Below are positions 1 to 8,456 of a DNA stretch of 64,000 bases, in pieces (the stretch's first letter is position 1; each line of letters begins with the position of its first letter). Origin of the DNA: Chitinophagales bacterium. Lineage in GTDB: Bacteria; Bacteroidota; Bacteroidia; Chitinophagales; Chitinophagaceae. The stretch is taken from positions 811,978-875,977 of the forward strand of contig JAFLBL010000001.1 in NCBI GenBank assembly GCA_017303855.1, given 5' to 3'. The translations under genes and the position numbers were made by a program. A model generated the notes under the pieces. That model had not been told where the DNA came from, ran no database searches, and was given only the letters and a program-made list of their open reading frames with translations.

Positions 1-399
1 GATACCACGCAAAAAGAAAATCTGAAATTAAATTTCCAAATCAGTCCGGCCGGCGATATCACTACGGTACAACTTCCGCTGCAACCCGGATTAAAGGATA
101 TTGAATTCGTCAAAAAAGCGAAGCCAAAAGAAATCAGTAAGGATGAACTGACACGTTATACCGGTGTATTTGAATTTGCGCCCGGCCATGAAGTGAAATT
201 TTATCTCAAGGGAGAAAAGACACTTTACGCCTTTATAGAAGGACAACCCGAATATGAACTGGTTCCCGTTGGTAAACACAAATTTGATCTGAAAATATTA
301 CAGGGTTACAGTCTCTTATTTGAAGAGAATGAAAAAGGAGACATCATCACAGCCAGTTTTATACAACCAAACGGCACATTTAAAGCAAAGAAGAAATGA
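1..399 (+). CDS. Serine hydrolase (beta-lactamase-like), C-terminal fragment
   Basis: This is the 3' end of a gene that starts left of the window; the frame is open from base 1 and stops at 397-399. The visible 132 residues have no catalytic motif. They resemble the small beta-rich C-terminal domain (DUF3471-like) of Bacteroidota serine hydrolases of the beta-lactamase/penicillin-binding family, with features such as 'LPLQPG', 'RYTGVFEF' and a lysine-rich end. The stop overlaps the start of the next gene (ATGA), so the two are probably co-transcribed and translationally coupled. The family call rests on the accessory domain only and is moderate. Confidence 0.55.
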   Translation, partial: DTTQKENLKLNFQISPAGDITTVQLPLQPGLKDIEFVKKAKPKEISKDELTRYTGVFEFAPGHEVKFYLKGEKTLYAFIEGQPEYELVPVGKHKFDLKILQGYSLLFEENEKGDIITASFIQPNGTFKAKKK

Positions 400-1919
400 G
401 TAACCGGTTTGTTCTTACAGGAGTACTGTTCGGCTGCCTGCTCCTGTCCTGCAAAGGAAAAAAAGAAAAATACGATACGATAATCCGGCATGGACTTGTC
501 TATGACGGCAGTACCGCAGAAGGACGGCTAACGGATATCGGGATCCGTCACGATACTATCGCTTTTATCGGCGATCTCTCCGGGGCGGAAGCCATTCACG
601 AAGTGGATGCAACCGGACAAGCGGTCACGCCCGGGTTTATTGACACGCATAGTCATCACGCCGGCAATCCGTTTGCACACCGGGATTTTCCGGCCGTACT
701 GAGCCAGGGCATTACCAGTATTATTATCGGCCAGGATGGAGGGAGTAATTTTCCCCTGAGCCGGTTTTATCAGCAATTAGCGGATAGCAGTGTAGCCGTA
801 AATATCGGTTCATACAGCGGGCACAATACGATCCGCGATTCCATACTTGGTAAAGATTTCAAACGGGCAGCCACTGCGGCTGAACTCGAAAAAATGAAAG
901 TACTGCTCCGGCAGGATATGGAAGCCGGTGCTATTGGTTTATCCACCGGACTGGAATATGATCCGGGAATCTATTCCGCACAGGAGGAAGTCCGGGAACT
1001 CACTAAAGTAATCGTTCCGTTTGCCGGAAGGTATATCAGCCATATCCGGAGTGAAGACCGTTATTTCTGGAAAGCCATTGATGAAATTATCCGGATCGGA
1101 AAAGAAACCGGCGTGCCCGTACAGGTCAGTCATGTCAAACTAGCGATGCACAACTTATGGGGCAAAGCCGATTCCCTGACCGGACTCTTTGAACAGGCCC
1201 GTAAAGAAGGTGTACATCTCACCTGCGATATTTATCCTTATGACTTCTGGCATTCCACGATCCGGGTTTTATTCCCGGACCGCAATTTTACTGACCTGAA
1301 AGAAGCAGAGATGATTCTGAAAGAGATGACGCTGCCGGAAGATATTATCCTCGCCGCCTATGAGGTGGACAGCAGTTACCAGGGAAAATCACTGGCTGCT
1401 ATAGCCGCAATTGAAAAAAAAGCACCGGCCCGCATGCTGATTGAACTGATCGCCCGGATTGAAAAGTGGGAAAAAGAGCACAACGGGGAATGCCGGGAAA
1501 GTATCATGGCCCGCTCGATGGCGGAAGCGGATATTACCCGCCTGATGCAATGGCCGCTGACCAATATCTGCTCAGACGGATCCTCCACCGGACGGCATCC
1601 GCGTGGCTACGGCGCTTTCCCCCGGGTATTGGCCAGGTACGTCCGGCAGGAAAAAGCCCTGCCATTTGCCGGCGCAATCCATAAAATGACGGGACTGGCT
1701 GCCGAAAATCTGGCTATACATCACCGTGGCTACCTGCGTACCGGCTATTATGCGGACCTGGTGTTGCTGGACCCTGCAACCGTACAGGACAGGGCCACCG
1801 TGGAAGACCCGCATGCATTGGCGGATGGCATTCACAACGTATGGGTAAATGGCCGGCTGGTTTATGCAAACAAAAAAACAACCGGGGAATACCCGGGAAT
1901 GATCATTAAAAGAAAATAA
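396..1919 (+). CDS. N-acyl-D-amino-acid deacylase / D-aminoacylase family lipoprotein
   Basis: A 507-residue amidohydrolase-superfamily enzyme, probably hydrolysing N-acyl-D-amino acids or related amides. The N-terminus is a lipoprotein signal ending LLLSC (Cys about residue 19), so it should be membrane-anchored and exported. Metal-site motifs are visible: THSHHAG (HxH, about residue 85), GLSTGLEY, SHIRSE, VSHVK and, near the C-terminus, CSDGS followed by HPRGYGAFPRVL, which is typical of the D-aminoacylase group. Overlaps the preceding hydrolase gene by 4 nt; a GNAT gene follows after 8 nt. The exact substrate cannot be read from sequence. Confidence 0.85.
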   Translation: MSNRFVLTGVLFGCLLLSCKGKKEKYDTIIRHGLVYDGSTAEGRLTDIGIRHDTIAFIGDLSGAEAIHEVDATGQAVTPGFIDTHSHHAGNPFAHRDFPAVLSQGITSIIIGQDGGSNFPLSRFYQQLADSSVAVNIGSYSGHNTIRDSILGKDFKRAATAAELEKMKVLLRQDMEAGAIGLSTGLEYDPGIYSAQEEVRELTKVIVPFAGRYISHIRSEDRYFWKAIDEIIRIGKETGVPVQVSHVKLAMHNLWGKADSLTGLFEQARKEGVHLTCDIYPYDFWHSTIRVLFPDRNFTDLKEAEMILKEMTLPEDIILAAYEVDSSYQGKSLAAIAAIEKKAPARMLIELIARIEKWEKEHNGECRESIMARSMAEADITRLMQWPLTNICSDGSSTGRHPRGYGAFPRVLARYVRQEKALPFAGAIHKMTGLAAENLAIHHRGYLRTGYYADLVLLDPATVQDRATVEDPHALADGIHNVWVNGRLVYANKKTTGEYPGMIIKRK

Positions 1920-1927
1920 GCAAATAC

Positions 1928-2377
1928 ATGTCTATCAACATCAGAAGAGCTGTTAAGGAAGACTGCCCCCGATTACTGGAACTGGTAAAAGAACTGGCCC
2001 TGTATGAAAAAGCACCGGACGAAGTAACCGTAACCATGGATCATTTTATGGAAAGCGGTTTTGGCCCTGACCCGGTATGGTGGGCCTTTGTTGCGGAAGA
2101 AGCCGGCACTATTTACGGATTTGCCTTGTACTATATCCGCTACTCTACCTGGAAAGGGCAGGCGATGTACCTGGAAGACATTCTCGTTACTGAAGCTGCA
2201 AGGGGCAGAGGGATCGGCAAATTATTATTTGACCGGCTGATTGATGAAGCAAGAGAAAAAGGATTTAAGCGGATGACCTGGCAGGTGCTTGACTGGAATG
2301 AACCGGCCATCAATTTCTATAAAAAATATAAAGCGGATTTTGACGGAGAATGGCTGAATGGATCCATTTATCTTTAA
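1928..2377 (+). CDS. GNAT family N-acetyltransferase
   Basis: A 149-residue single-domain acetyltransferase. The acetyl-CoA loop is visible as RGRGIGKLLFDRL (about residues 95-107), followed by the helix and the 'WNEPAINFYKKY' beta-5 region. The start INIRRAVKEDCPRLLELVKELA and the pattern 'VWWAFVAEEAG..YGFALYY..YSTWKG..MYLEDI' resemble the diamine/spermidine or thialysine acetyltransferase subgroup, which suggests a small amine substrate. It is the last gene of the rightward group and is followed directly by a strong hairpin terminator. Confidence 0.85.
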   Translation: MSINIRRAVKEDCPRLLELVKELALYEKAPDEVTVTMDHFMESGFGPDPVWWAFVAEEAGTIYGFALYYIRYSTWKGQAMYLEDILVTEAARGRGIGKLLFDRLIDEAREKGFKRMTWQVLDWNEPAINFYKKYKADFDGEWLNGSIYL

Positions 2378-2390
2378 CTGATTAAAATGA

Positions 2391-2418
2391 AAAAAGCACC
2401 GGATGACCGGTGCTTTTT
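2391..2418. terminator. Bidirectional intrinsic terminator between GNAT gene and fabD
   Basis: A 12-bp perfect stem (AAAAAGCACCGG / CCGGTGCTTTTT) with an ATGA loop, A-rich before and T-rich after, lies between two convergent genes. It can serve both strands. Confidence 0.9.
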
Positions 2419-2436
2419 TTAAATGGTTACAGCAGT

Positions 2437-3327
2437 TCAGCTTACTCCTTCTACCTGCATTTCCTTATTTATTTTCAGCACCAGTCCCTGTAATACTTTA
2501 CCGGGTCCGGCTTCCGTAAAGCGTGTGGCACCATCATTGATCATCGCCTGTACACTTTGCGTCCATTTCACCGCCCCTGTTAACTGGTCGATCAGGTTTT
2601 GTTTGATTTCATCATTATCCATTACGGCGCGAGCCGCTACGTTCTGATAAATGGCACAGGTCGGTGTATGAAATTTTGTGGAAAGAATTTTTGCCTGCAG
2701 TTCTTCTTTAGCCGGCAACATCAGTGGTGAATGAAAAGCGCCACCGACAGGTAATACCAATGCTCTCTTGGCACCCGCTGCTTTCATCCGCTCGCAGGCC
2801 AGATCAATACCAACACGTGACCCGCTGATAACCAGCTGGCCCGGACAATTATAATTGGCCGGCACCACTACTTCACCGGTTTCCTCCTGTATGGCGGCAC
2901 AAATGGCTTCTACTTTGTCATCTGCGAGGTTCAGTACGGCAGCCATGGTGGAGGGATTGATTTCGCAGGCTTTCTGCATCGCTTCCGCGCGAACGGCAAC
3001 CAGTTGCAACGCGTCATCAAAACTCAATGTACCATTAGCCACCAGTGCAGTGAATTCGCCGAGTGAGTGACCCGCCACCATATCAGGTTTTGCCCCTTCA
3101 ATACTCTTAAACGCCATGACTGAATGAAGAAAAATGGCAGGCTGTGTTACACGGGTCTGTTTCAGATCTTCTTCTGTGCCGTTGAACATTATGTCGGAAA
3201 TCCGGAAGCCCAGTAATTCGTTGGCCTGTTCAAATAATTTTTTGGCAAATGCGCTGTTCTCGTAATGATCTTTTCCCATTCCCGGAAATTGTGAACCCTG
3301 ACCGGGAAATACAAATGCATGTTTCAT
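2437..3327 (-). CDS. fabD: Malonyl CoA-acyl carrier protein transacylase
   Basis: A 296-residue FabD, which moves malonyl from CoA to acyl carrier protein for fatty acid synthesis in the cytoplasm. The start chosen at 3327 gives the conserved N-terminus MKHAFVFPGQGSQFPGMG; an in-frame ATG 33 nt upstream only adds an unconserved extension. The nucleophile elbow GHSLGEF (Ser about residue 85), the 'VAVRAEAMQKA' arginine region and the late 'GGAFHSPLM' histidine are all present. Length fits the family. A hairpin terminator separates it from folE upstream. Confidence 0.95.
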   Translation of the reverse strand: MKHAFVFPGQGSQFPGMGKDHYENSAFAKKLFEQANELLGFRISDIMFNGTEEDLKQTRVTQPAIFLHSVMAFKSIEGAKPDMVAGHSLGEFTALVANGTLSFDDALQLVAVRAEAMQKACEINPSTMAAVLNLADDKVEAICAAIQEETGEVVVPANYNCPGQLVISGSRVGIDLACERMKAAGAKRALVLPVGGAFHSPLMLPAKEELQAKILSTKFHTPTCAIYQNVAARAVMDNDEIKQNLIDQLTGAVKWTQSVQAMINDGATRFTEAGPGKVLQGLVLKINKEMQVEGVS

Positions 3328-3353
3328 GTTAACTGGTGGTTGAGCCGACAAAA

Positions 3354-3392
3354 ATGCCACAAAAGAATTTATTAAAAAAAACTTTGTGGCAT
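3354..3392 (-). terminator. Intrinsic terminator downstream of folE
   Basis: Inverted repeat ATGCCACAAA (3354-3363) / TTTGTGGCAT (3383-3392) with a 19-nt A/T loop. On the minus strand the stem is followed by TTTTTG, so it ends folE transcription before fabD. Confidence 0.7.
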
Positions 3393-3413
3393 TTGTGCAG
3401 ATATTGTTCAGAA

Positions 3414-4010
3414 TCAGCTTAAACGGGCGGTAATCAGCTTCATAAATTCACTCCGGGTTGAATTTTTCTGGAATTCTCCATCGAAAGCGGAAGTAGTGGT
3501 AACGGAGTTTTGTTTTTGTACGCCGCGCATCATCATACACAAATGTTGCGCTTCAATTACTACGGCCACACCCAGCGGATTCAGGGTTTCCTTGATGGCA
3601 TCTTTAATTTGTATGGTGAGTCGTTCCTGTACCTGCATCCGGCGCGCATACACATCCACCACACGCGCTATTTTACTTAAACCCGTGATCCATCCGTTGG
3701 GGATATAGGCCACATGGGCTTTCCCGAAAAAAGGAAGCATATGATGTTCACACATGCTGTATATTTCGATATCCTTTACCACGATCATTTCACTCACATC
3801 TTCATGAAACTTTGCTGAATTCAAAATAGCATGCGCGTCCAGCTGGTAACCCTGTGTCAGGTATTGCATGGCTTTAGCCACCCTTTCCGGTGTTTTTATC
3901 AAGCCTTCCCTTTCAGGATCTTCACCCAGTAAGCCGATTGCTTCTTTGTAGGAACGGATCAGTCCCTGGGTTATATGCTCATCATACTGCTCTGTTTTTT
4001 TATATGCCAT
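3414..4010 (-). CDS. folE: GTP cyclohydrolase I
   Basis: A 198-residue type I GTP cyclohydrolase, which converts GTP to 7,8-dihydroneopterin triphosphate, the entry step to folate, tetrahydrobiopterin and queuosine. Zinc and active-site motifs are clear: '[21 protein letters not shown]' contains the Cys-Glu-His-His centre, and the late '[11 protein letters not shown]' supplies the second Cys. The start at 4010 ([11 protein letters not shown]) is preferred over a 39-residue upstream extension that would overlap the next gene. It lies 19 nt downstream of two PTPS homologues that would use its product. Confidence 0.95.
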   Translation of the reverse strand: MAYKKTEQYDEHITQGLIRSYKEAIGLLGEDPEREGLIKTPERVAKAMQYLTQGYQLDAHAILNSAKFHEDVSEMIVVKDIEIYSMCEHHMLPFFGKAHVAYIPNGWITGLSKIARVVDVYARRMQVQERLTIQIKDAIKETLNPLGVAVVIEAQHLCMMMRGVQKQNSVTTTSAFDGEFQKNSTRSEFMKLITARLS

Positions 4011-4029
4011 TCGTATAAGTTTAAAATTG

Positions 4030-4443
4030 TTACGCCGGGTAATCCACAAAATTCCTGGCCGTTTCATAAAGCCGTACCTGCATCTCCAGTCCGGCAGGAA
4101 TATGTGGCCGTAAAATATCGTATACAACTACCGCGATATTTTCCGCTGTCGGGTTCAGGTTGCTGAACTCTGCCGTATCCAGGTTCAGATTCCGGTGATC
4201 AAACCGCTCCACCACTTCAGCCTGTATAAGTTCACTGAGTAGTTTCATATCCATTACATAACCGGTTTCCGGATCGGGCTCTCCCACCACTTTCACCACC
4301 AGGTCATAGTTATGTCCATGGTAATTGGGCAGTGCACATTTGCCAAACACCCTGTTGTTCGTCTCCTCGTCCCAGGCGGGATTAAACAGCCGGTGGGCCG
4401 CATTAAAACTTTCTTTCCGGTATACCGCTACCTTTTTACTCAT
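4030..4443 (-). CDS. 6-pyruvoyl-tetrahydropterin synthase / QueD family protein (paralogue 1)
   Basis: A 137-residue PTPS-family enzyme acting on dihydroneopterin triphosphate. It shows the zinc histidines (AAHR near the N-terminus and HGHN), the catalytic cysteine region [13 protein letters not shown], the DHRNLN segment and PTAENIAV with the pterin-binding glutamate. It could be PTPS (biopterin route) or QueD (7-deazaguanine route); the family cannot be split safely by eye. Forms a run with a second homologue upstream and folE downstream. Confidence 0.88.
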   Translation of the reverse strand: MSKKVAVYRKESFNAAHRLFNPAWDEETNNRVFGKCALPNYHGHNYDLVVKVVGEPDPETGYVMDMKLLSELIQAEVVERFDHRNLNLDTAEFSNLNPTAENIAVVVYDILRPHIPAGLEMQVRLYETARNFVDYPA

Positions 4444-4510
4444 ACTACAAGTTATGAAATCTGTTGCTGTCGCGATTAAATAACAACGGACTGCCTGAAT
4501 TGTTCAGTAT

Positions 4511-4924
4511 TTACTGCTTTCCATAATACTCCACATAAATCTTTGCCGTCTCCACCAGTTTCAGGCAATGCAAGCGGGCCGATGCGGGCAAATGTGGCTC
4601 CAGCTCGTTCCAGATACCCATCACCAGGTTCTCAATTGAACACATTTTCCCCTGCATAAAAGGCACATCCGTATTCAGATTCCGGTGATCCAGTTGCTCT
4701 ATTATTTTCTCCTGTACCAGCTTTCCCAACAATTTTGCGTCGTAAATAAAACCCGTATCCGGATCCGGCTCGCCTTTGATGGTAATCAACAACTCAAAAT
4801 TGTGTCCATGAAAATGGGCATTGGCACAGCGGCCAAATACGGCCTCATTTTCCTCTTTAGTCCAGCGGGGATTATACAACCGGTGGGCAGCATTAAAATG
4901 TTCTGTACGGGTCAGGTAGACCAT
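4511..4924 (-). CDS. 6-pyruvoyl-tetrahydropterin synthase / QueD family protein (paralogue 2)
   Basis: A second 137-residue PTPS-family protein, clearly homologous to its neighbour throughout (for example AAHRLYNPRW against [16 protein letters not shown] in both). It differs at the active-site loop (FGRCANAHFHGHN) and at the glutamate segment, where CSIENLV replaces PTAENIAV. The His, Cys, Asp and Glu positions needed for catalysis appear to be kept, so both copies look functional. The pair probably arose by tandem duplication and may have split between biopterin and queuosine-type reactions. Confidence 0.88.
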   Translation of the reverse strand: MVYLTRTEHFNAAHRLYNPRWTKEENEAVFGRCANAHFHGHNFELLITIKGEPDPDTGFIYDAKLLGKLVQEKIIEQLDHRNLNTDVPFMQGKMCSIENLVMGIWNELEPHLPASARLHCLKLVETAKIYVEYYGKQ

Positions 4925-5063
4925 GATGAAACCAGTTTATACGCTTCTGCCTGCGGCAAAAGGGTGAATAAATGCCGGGTGGCAATCCGCAAAATTACAA
5001 GAAACCGGAGAGTAAATGCCGCCGGTAAGTAACAATTAAGCACCTTTGCTGAAACTATTAAAC

Positions 5064-5612
5064 ATGAAAATCTCTTTGCTTACACTTATAACCGGCTTAT
5101 TCTTTACAGCCCTGACTACAAATGCCCAGTTAATCACCCTGAGTGCGGAAGGTACCCGCCAGGGAAAATTCAAGGGAGAAAGTCTCCGGCAGAAACAGTC
5201 GGATAAAATCGAACTGGCCGGGTATTTTATGGAAATCACATCACCCCGGGATGCCGCATCGGGCGCAGCCAGCGGCAGAAGAGTTTTCCAGCCCGTTACC
5301 CTGCTTAAAGCCACCGGCGCTTCCAGCCCACAGTTTCTGGCAGCACTCAGCACAAATGAACTTATAAAAAAAGTAGTCATTGAATTCTGGAAAAATGATC
5401 CGTCCGGAATGGAAGTCAATTTTTATACAGTTACATTGGAAAATGTAGCGGTTACCGGATTTAAACAGTTTACGGGTCCGCTGGAAATGGAAAAATTCAA
5501 CCCGGCAAACAATGCCATACTTTATGATGAAATAAAACTGACCTATCAACGGATAACGCAGGAAGATAAAATCAATAAAACAATGGTGACTGACGAGACA
5601 TCCATTCGCTGA
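5064..5612 (+). CDS. Secreted Hcp-like (type VI secretion tube, TssD family) protein
   Basis: A 182-residue protein with an N-terminal signal peptide (MKISLLTLITGLFFTALTTNAQ, cleavage near NAQ) followed by an Hcp-like fold: the 'PVTLLKATGASSPQFLAAL' segment, 'KKVVIEFWKNDPSGMEVNFYTVTLENV' and the late 'DEIKLTYQRIT' match the Hcp family pattern. The ATG at 5064 is used; a TTG 18 nt upstream adds only six residues. No other T6SS gene is nearby. A signal peptide is odd for a cytoplasm-assembled tube, so it may be a periplasmic or secreted Hcp-domain protein of unknown role. Confidence 0.65.
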   Translation: MKISLLTLITGLFFTALTTNAQLITLSAEGTRQGKFKGESLRQKQSDKIELAGYFMEITSPRDAASGAASGRRVFQPVTLLKATGASSPQFLAALSTNELIKKVVIEFWKNDPSGMEVNFYTVTLENVAVTGFKQFTGPLEMEKFNPANNAILYDEIKLTYQRITQEDKINKTMVTDETSIR

Positions 5613-5631
5613 TCGCCCAATATTAATTTTT

Positions 5632-6282
5632 ATGAATTGTCTGCTCATTGCGGCCACACCTATTGAAATCAACCCGTTTCTTTCACAGCTCAGAACGGGT
5701 AAACTACAGCACCTGCCGGTATCGGTGGATGTGCTGATTACCGGTATTGGTCTGACAGCTACAACTTATTCCCTGAGCCGGCAGTTGTTTACCAAACGAC
5801 CGGATCTCGTAATCCAGGCCGGTGTAGGAGGTTGTTTTGATAAAAATATTCCCACCGGTTCCGTCATGGCCATAAAGAAAGAAGCGATAGCGGATCAGAG
5901 TGTGATAGAGCTGAACAGCCTGAAAACATTGTTTGATTTAAAACTGGTTCCGGAAAATCAGTTCCCGTTTTCAAAGGGATGGCTGGTCAATAAACAGGAT
6001 ATCCTGAAAAAATACCGGTTGAAAAAAGTAACCGGCATATCCGTAAATGAAATCACCACCGACCGGAAAAAAGTCAGGTTCTACCTTGACCATTTTTCGC
6101 CCGTGGTGGAATCCATGGAAGGAGCCGCCCTGCACTATGTCTGTTTGAAGGAAAATATTCCGTTTATTCAGTTGCGCGCCGTATCCAACTATATTGCCGA
6201 GCGGAATAAGAAAAAATGGAACATGAAAGAATCGATCATCAACCTGAATAATGAACTGATCCGTTTATTCAATCAATTATGA
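5632..6282 (+). CDS. mqnB: Futalosine hydrolase
   Basis: A 216-residue member of the nucleoside phosphorylase fold, assigned as MqnB: hydrolyses futalosine to dehypoxanthinyl futalosine and hypoxanthine in the futalosine route to menaquinone. Features are the N-terminal 'LLIAATPIEINPFL', 'LVIQAGVGGCFD' and the 'VVESMEGAALHYVC' glutamate-rich nucleoside-binding segment, then 'RAVSNYIAERN'. It overlaps mqnD by 4 nt (ATGA), which supports the assignment over a general MTA/SAH nucleosidase. Confidence 0.9.
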   Translation: MNCLLIAATPIEINPFLSQLRTGKLQHLPVSVDVLITGIGLTATTYSLSRQLFTKRPDLVIQAGVGGCFDKNIPTGSVMAIKKEAIADQSVIELNSLKTLFDLKLVPENQFPFSKGWLVNKQDILKKYRLKKVTGISVNEITTDRKKVRFYLDHFSPVVESMEGAALHYVCLKENIPFIQLRAVSNYIAERNKKKWNMKESIINLNNELIRLFNQL

Positions 6283-7118
6283 AACTGACACTGGGCTTCT
6301 CCCCCTGCCCCAACGACACTTTTATTTTTGACGCCCTGGTCAACCGGAAGATTGACACGGGCGACCTGGCATTCGATGTTGTGCTGGAAGATGTGGAAAC
6401 CCTGAATCAATGGGCCCTGCAGGGAAAACTGGACTTTACCAAACTGAGCTTCCCGGCCTTCTTTAAGGCGACGGACAAGTATGTGTTGCTGGATGCGGGC
6501 AGCGCCTTGGGAAAAGGCGTAGGCCCTTTACTCGTGTGTAAACAACAAGCTACCCTTCCCGATGTGAACAGGAGCCGGATTGCCATACCCGGTTACAACA
6601 CTACGGCCAATCTCCTGCTGAGCTTTGCCTTTCCTGAAGCCGGCAACAAAGTACCTTACTTGTTTTCCACGATTGAAGACACCGTTTTAAATGAGGAAAC
6701 AACGCTTGGTCTGATCATTCACGAAAACCGTTTTACGTACCAGGATAAGGGACTACAGAAAGTAATGGACCTTGGTGAATACTGGGAAAGTAAAATGAAT
6801 GTCCCCATACCGTTGGGCGGTATTGCGGGTAAAAGAAGGCATGGAAAAGAATTACTGCAACGCGTAAGCGGCCTGATTCATGAAAGCCTGCAGTATGCAT
6901 TTACCCGGTATCCGGAGGTTACCGGGTATGTAAAAGCTCATTCGCAGACCATGAGCGAGCAGGTAATGCGGCAGCATATAAATCTGTATGTAAACAATTA
7001 TTCACTGGATCTCGGTGCAGACGGAAAAAATGCAATCAGGCAATTACACAAAGTATTCCTTACTCAACAGGAAAATAAACCGGAAACCTCCAGGGCCCTT
7101 TTCCTGGAAGATGAATAA
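6279..7118 (+). CDS. mqnD: 1,4-dihydroxy-6-naphthoate synthase
   Basis: A 279-residue MqnD, which converts cyclic dehypoxanthinyl futalosine to 1,4-dihydroxy-6-naphthoate in menaquinone synthesis. The start LTLGFSPCPNDTFIFDALVN, 'LDFTKLSFPAFF' and 'LGLIIHENRFTY' with the late 'VPIPLGGIAGKR' are characteristic of the periplasmic-binding-protein-like MqnD fold. Translationally coupled to mqnB. MqnA, MqnC and MqnE genes are not in the window. Confidence 0.93.
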   Translation: MKLTLGFSPCPNDTFIFDALVNRKIDTGDLAFDVVLEDVETLNQWALQGKLDFTKLSFPAFFKATDKYVLLDAGSALGKGVGPLLVCKQQATLPDVNRSRIAIPGYNTTANLLLSFAFPEAGNKVPYLFSTIEDTVLNEETTLGLIIHENRFTYQDKGLQKVMDLGEYWESKMNVPIPLGGIAGKRRHGKELLQRVSGLIHESLQYAFTRYPEVTGYVKAHSQTMSEQVMRQHINLYVNNYSLDLGADGKNAIRQLHKVFLTQQENKPETSRALFLEDE

Positions 7119-7136
7119 GCAGAAAGTTCCCTGTAT

Positions 7137-8441
7137 TTATTTTTTCAGCGCGGCGGCATAAACGTCAAGGCATCTTTTCCGCGCTTCTTCATGCACCACA
7201 ATGGGTCGTACATAAGTCAGCTCTTCAAATTCGGGTACCCATTTCCGTATGTATTTAAGATCAGGATCAAACTTCTGTGTCTGCAGGTAGGGATTAAAAA
7301 CCCGGAAATAAGGTGCCGCGTCACAGCCACTCCCCGCAGCCCATTGCCAGCCCCCGTTATTGGCCGCGAGATCAAAATCGAGGAGCTTACGGGCAAAATA
7401 ACCTTCACCCCATCTCCAGTCGATCAGCAAATGCTTGGTAAGAAAAGATGCCACGATCATCCGCACGCGGTTATGCATATAGCCGGTTTCATTCAATTCT
7501 CTCATGCCCGCGTCTACAATCGGGTAACCGGTCTGCCCCTTGCACCAGGCGGTAAAGGCGGCTTCATTATTACTCCAGCGGATCGCGTCATACGCCGGCT
7601 TAAACGAATGGTCCACCACTTGTGGGAAATGCCACAAAATCATATGATAAAAATCCCGCCAGATCAGTTCATTCAGAAATGTTTCATTAAGCGCACCGGC
7701 TTCCCGTACCAGCTCACGGATACTGATGGTACCAAATCGCAGGTGTACACTAAGACGGGACGTACCGGGCAATGATGGTATATCGCGTTGTTCTTTGTAC
7801 CTGAGTATTACTTCCTTCTTCCAGCTATCGGAAGGAAAAGGCATTCCCGCCGCCCGGAAACCCATCGATTCCAGGGTTGGAACAGAACGAGGCTCCTGTT
7901 GCAGAAACCGGTTATGCCATTTTTTGGCAGCGAATGAAGGGAGGGGCTGCATTCCCAGCACCGATTTCCATTTTCGTGAATAGGGTGTAAATACCGTATA
8001 AGGCGTCCCGTCATCTTTCAGCACTTCATTCTTTTCAAATATCACCTGGTCTTTGTACGTATGAAAGGCACAGCCTTTCCCGTTTAACCATTCCCCGATA
8101 TCCTGATCCCGCTTCCGGGCGTAGGGCTCATAATCGTGATTGGTAAATACTTCTTTAATATCATATTCAGCAAGCAGTTCCTGGTAAACCTGCAGGGGTT
8201 TTCCGTACCGGACATCAAGGCTGCTGCCCATCCTGACCAATTCCTCCTGCATGTTGTTTAATGCCTGATGTATAAACTCAACCCGCCGGTCATCATTATC
8301 CTCCAGTGAACCAAGTATCTCCGAATCGAAAATGAAAACAGGAAGGACCGGCTGACCGGATTGCAAGGCATGAAATAGTCCTGCATTATCATGCAGGCGC
8401 AGATCACGGCGGAACCAGAATACAGAGACAACAGGTTTCAT
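7137..8441 (-). CDS. phrB: Deoxyribodipyrimidine photolyase (cryptochrome/photolyase family)
   Basis: A 434-residue flavoprotein expected to repair cyclobutane pyrimidine dimers with blue light. The N-terminal alpha/beta photolyase domain starts VSVFWFRRDLRLHDN; the C-terminal FAD domain holds 'LSVHLRFGTIS', 'FLNELIWRDFYH', 'WCKGQTGYPIVDAGMRELN', 'MHNRVRMIVASFL' and 'LDFDLAANNGGWQWAAG', with tryptophans of the electron-transfer chain. Class I-like length. It is 15 nt downstream of the aminotransferase gene, in the same direction. Confidence 0.93.
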   Translation of the reverse strand: MKPVVSVFWFRRDLRLHDNAGLFHALQSGQPVLPVFIFDSEILGSLEDNDDRRVEFIHQALNNMQEELVRMGSSLDVRYGKPLQVYQELLAEYDIKEVFTNHDYEPYARKRDQDIGEWLNGKGCAFHTYKDQVIFEKNEVLKDDGTPYTVFTPYSRKWKSVLGMQPLPSFAAKKWHNRFLQQEPRSVPTLESMGFRAAGMPFPSDSWKKEVILRYKEQRDIPSLPGTSRLSVHLRFGTISIRELVREAGALNETFLNELIWRDFYHMILWHFPQVVDHSFKPAYDAIRWSNNEAAFTAWCKGQTGYPIVDAGMRELNETGYMHNRVRMIVASFLTKHLLIDWRWGEGYFARKLLDFDLAANNGGWQWAAGSGCDAAPYFRVFNPYLQTQKFDPDLKYIRKWVPEFEELTYVRPIVVHEEARKRCLDVYAAALKK

Positions 8442-8456
8442 GCGACTACTACAAGT

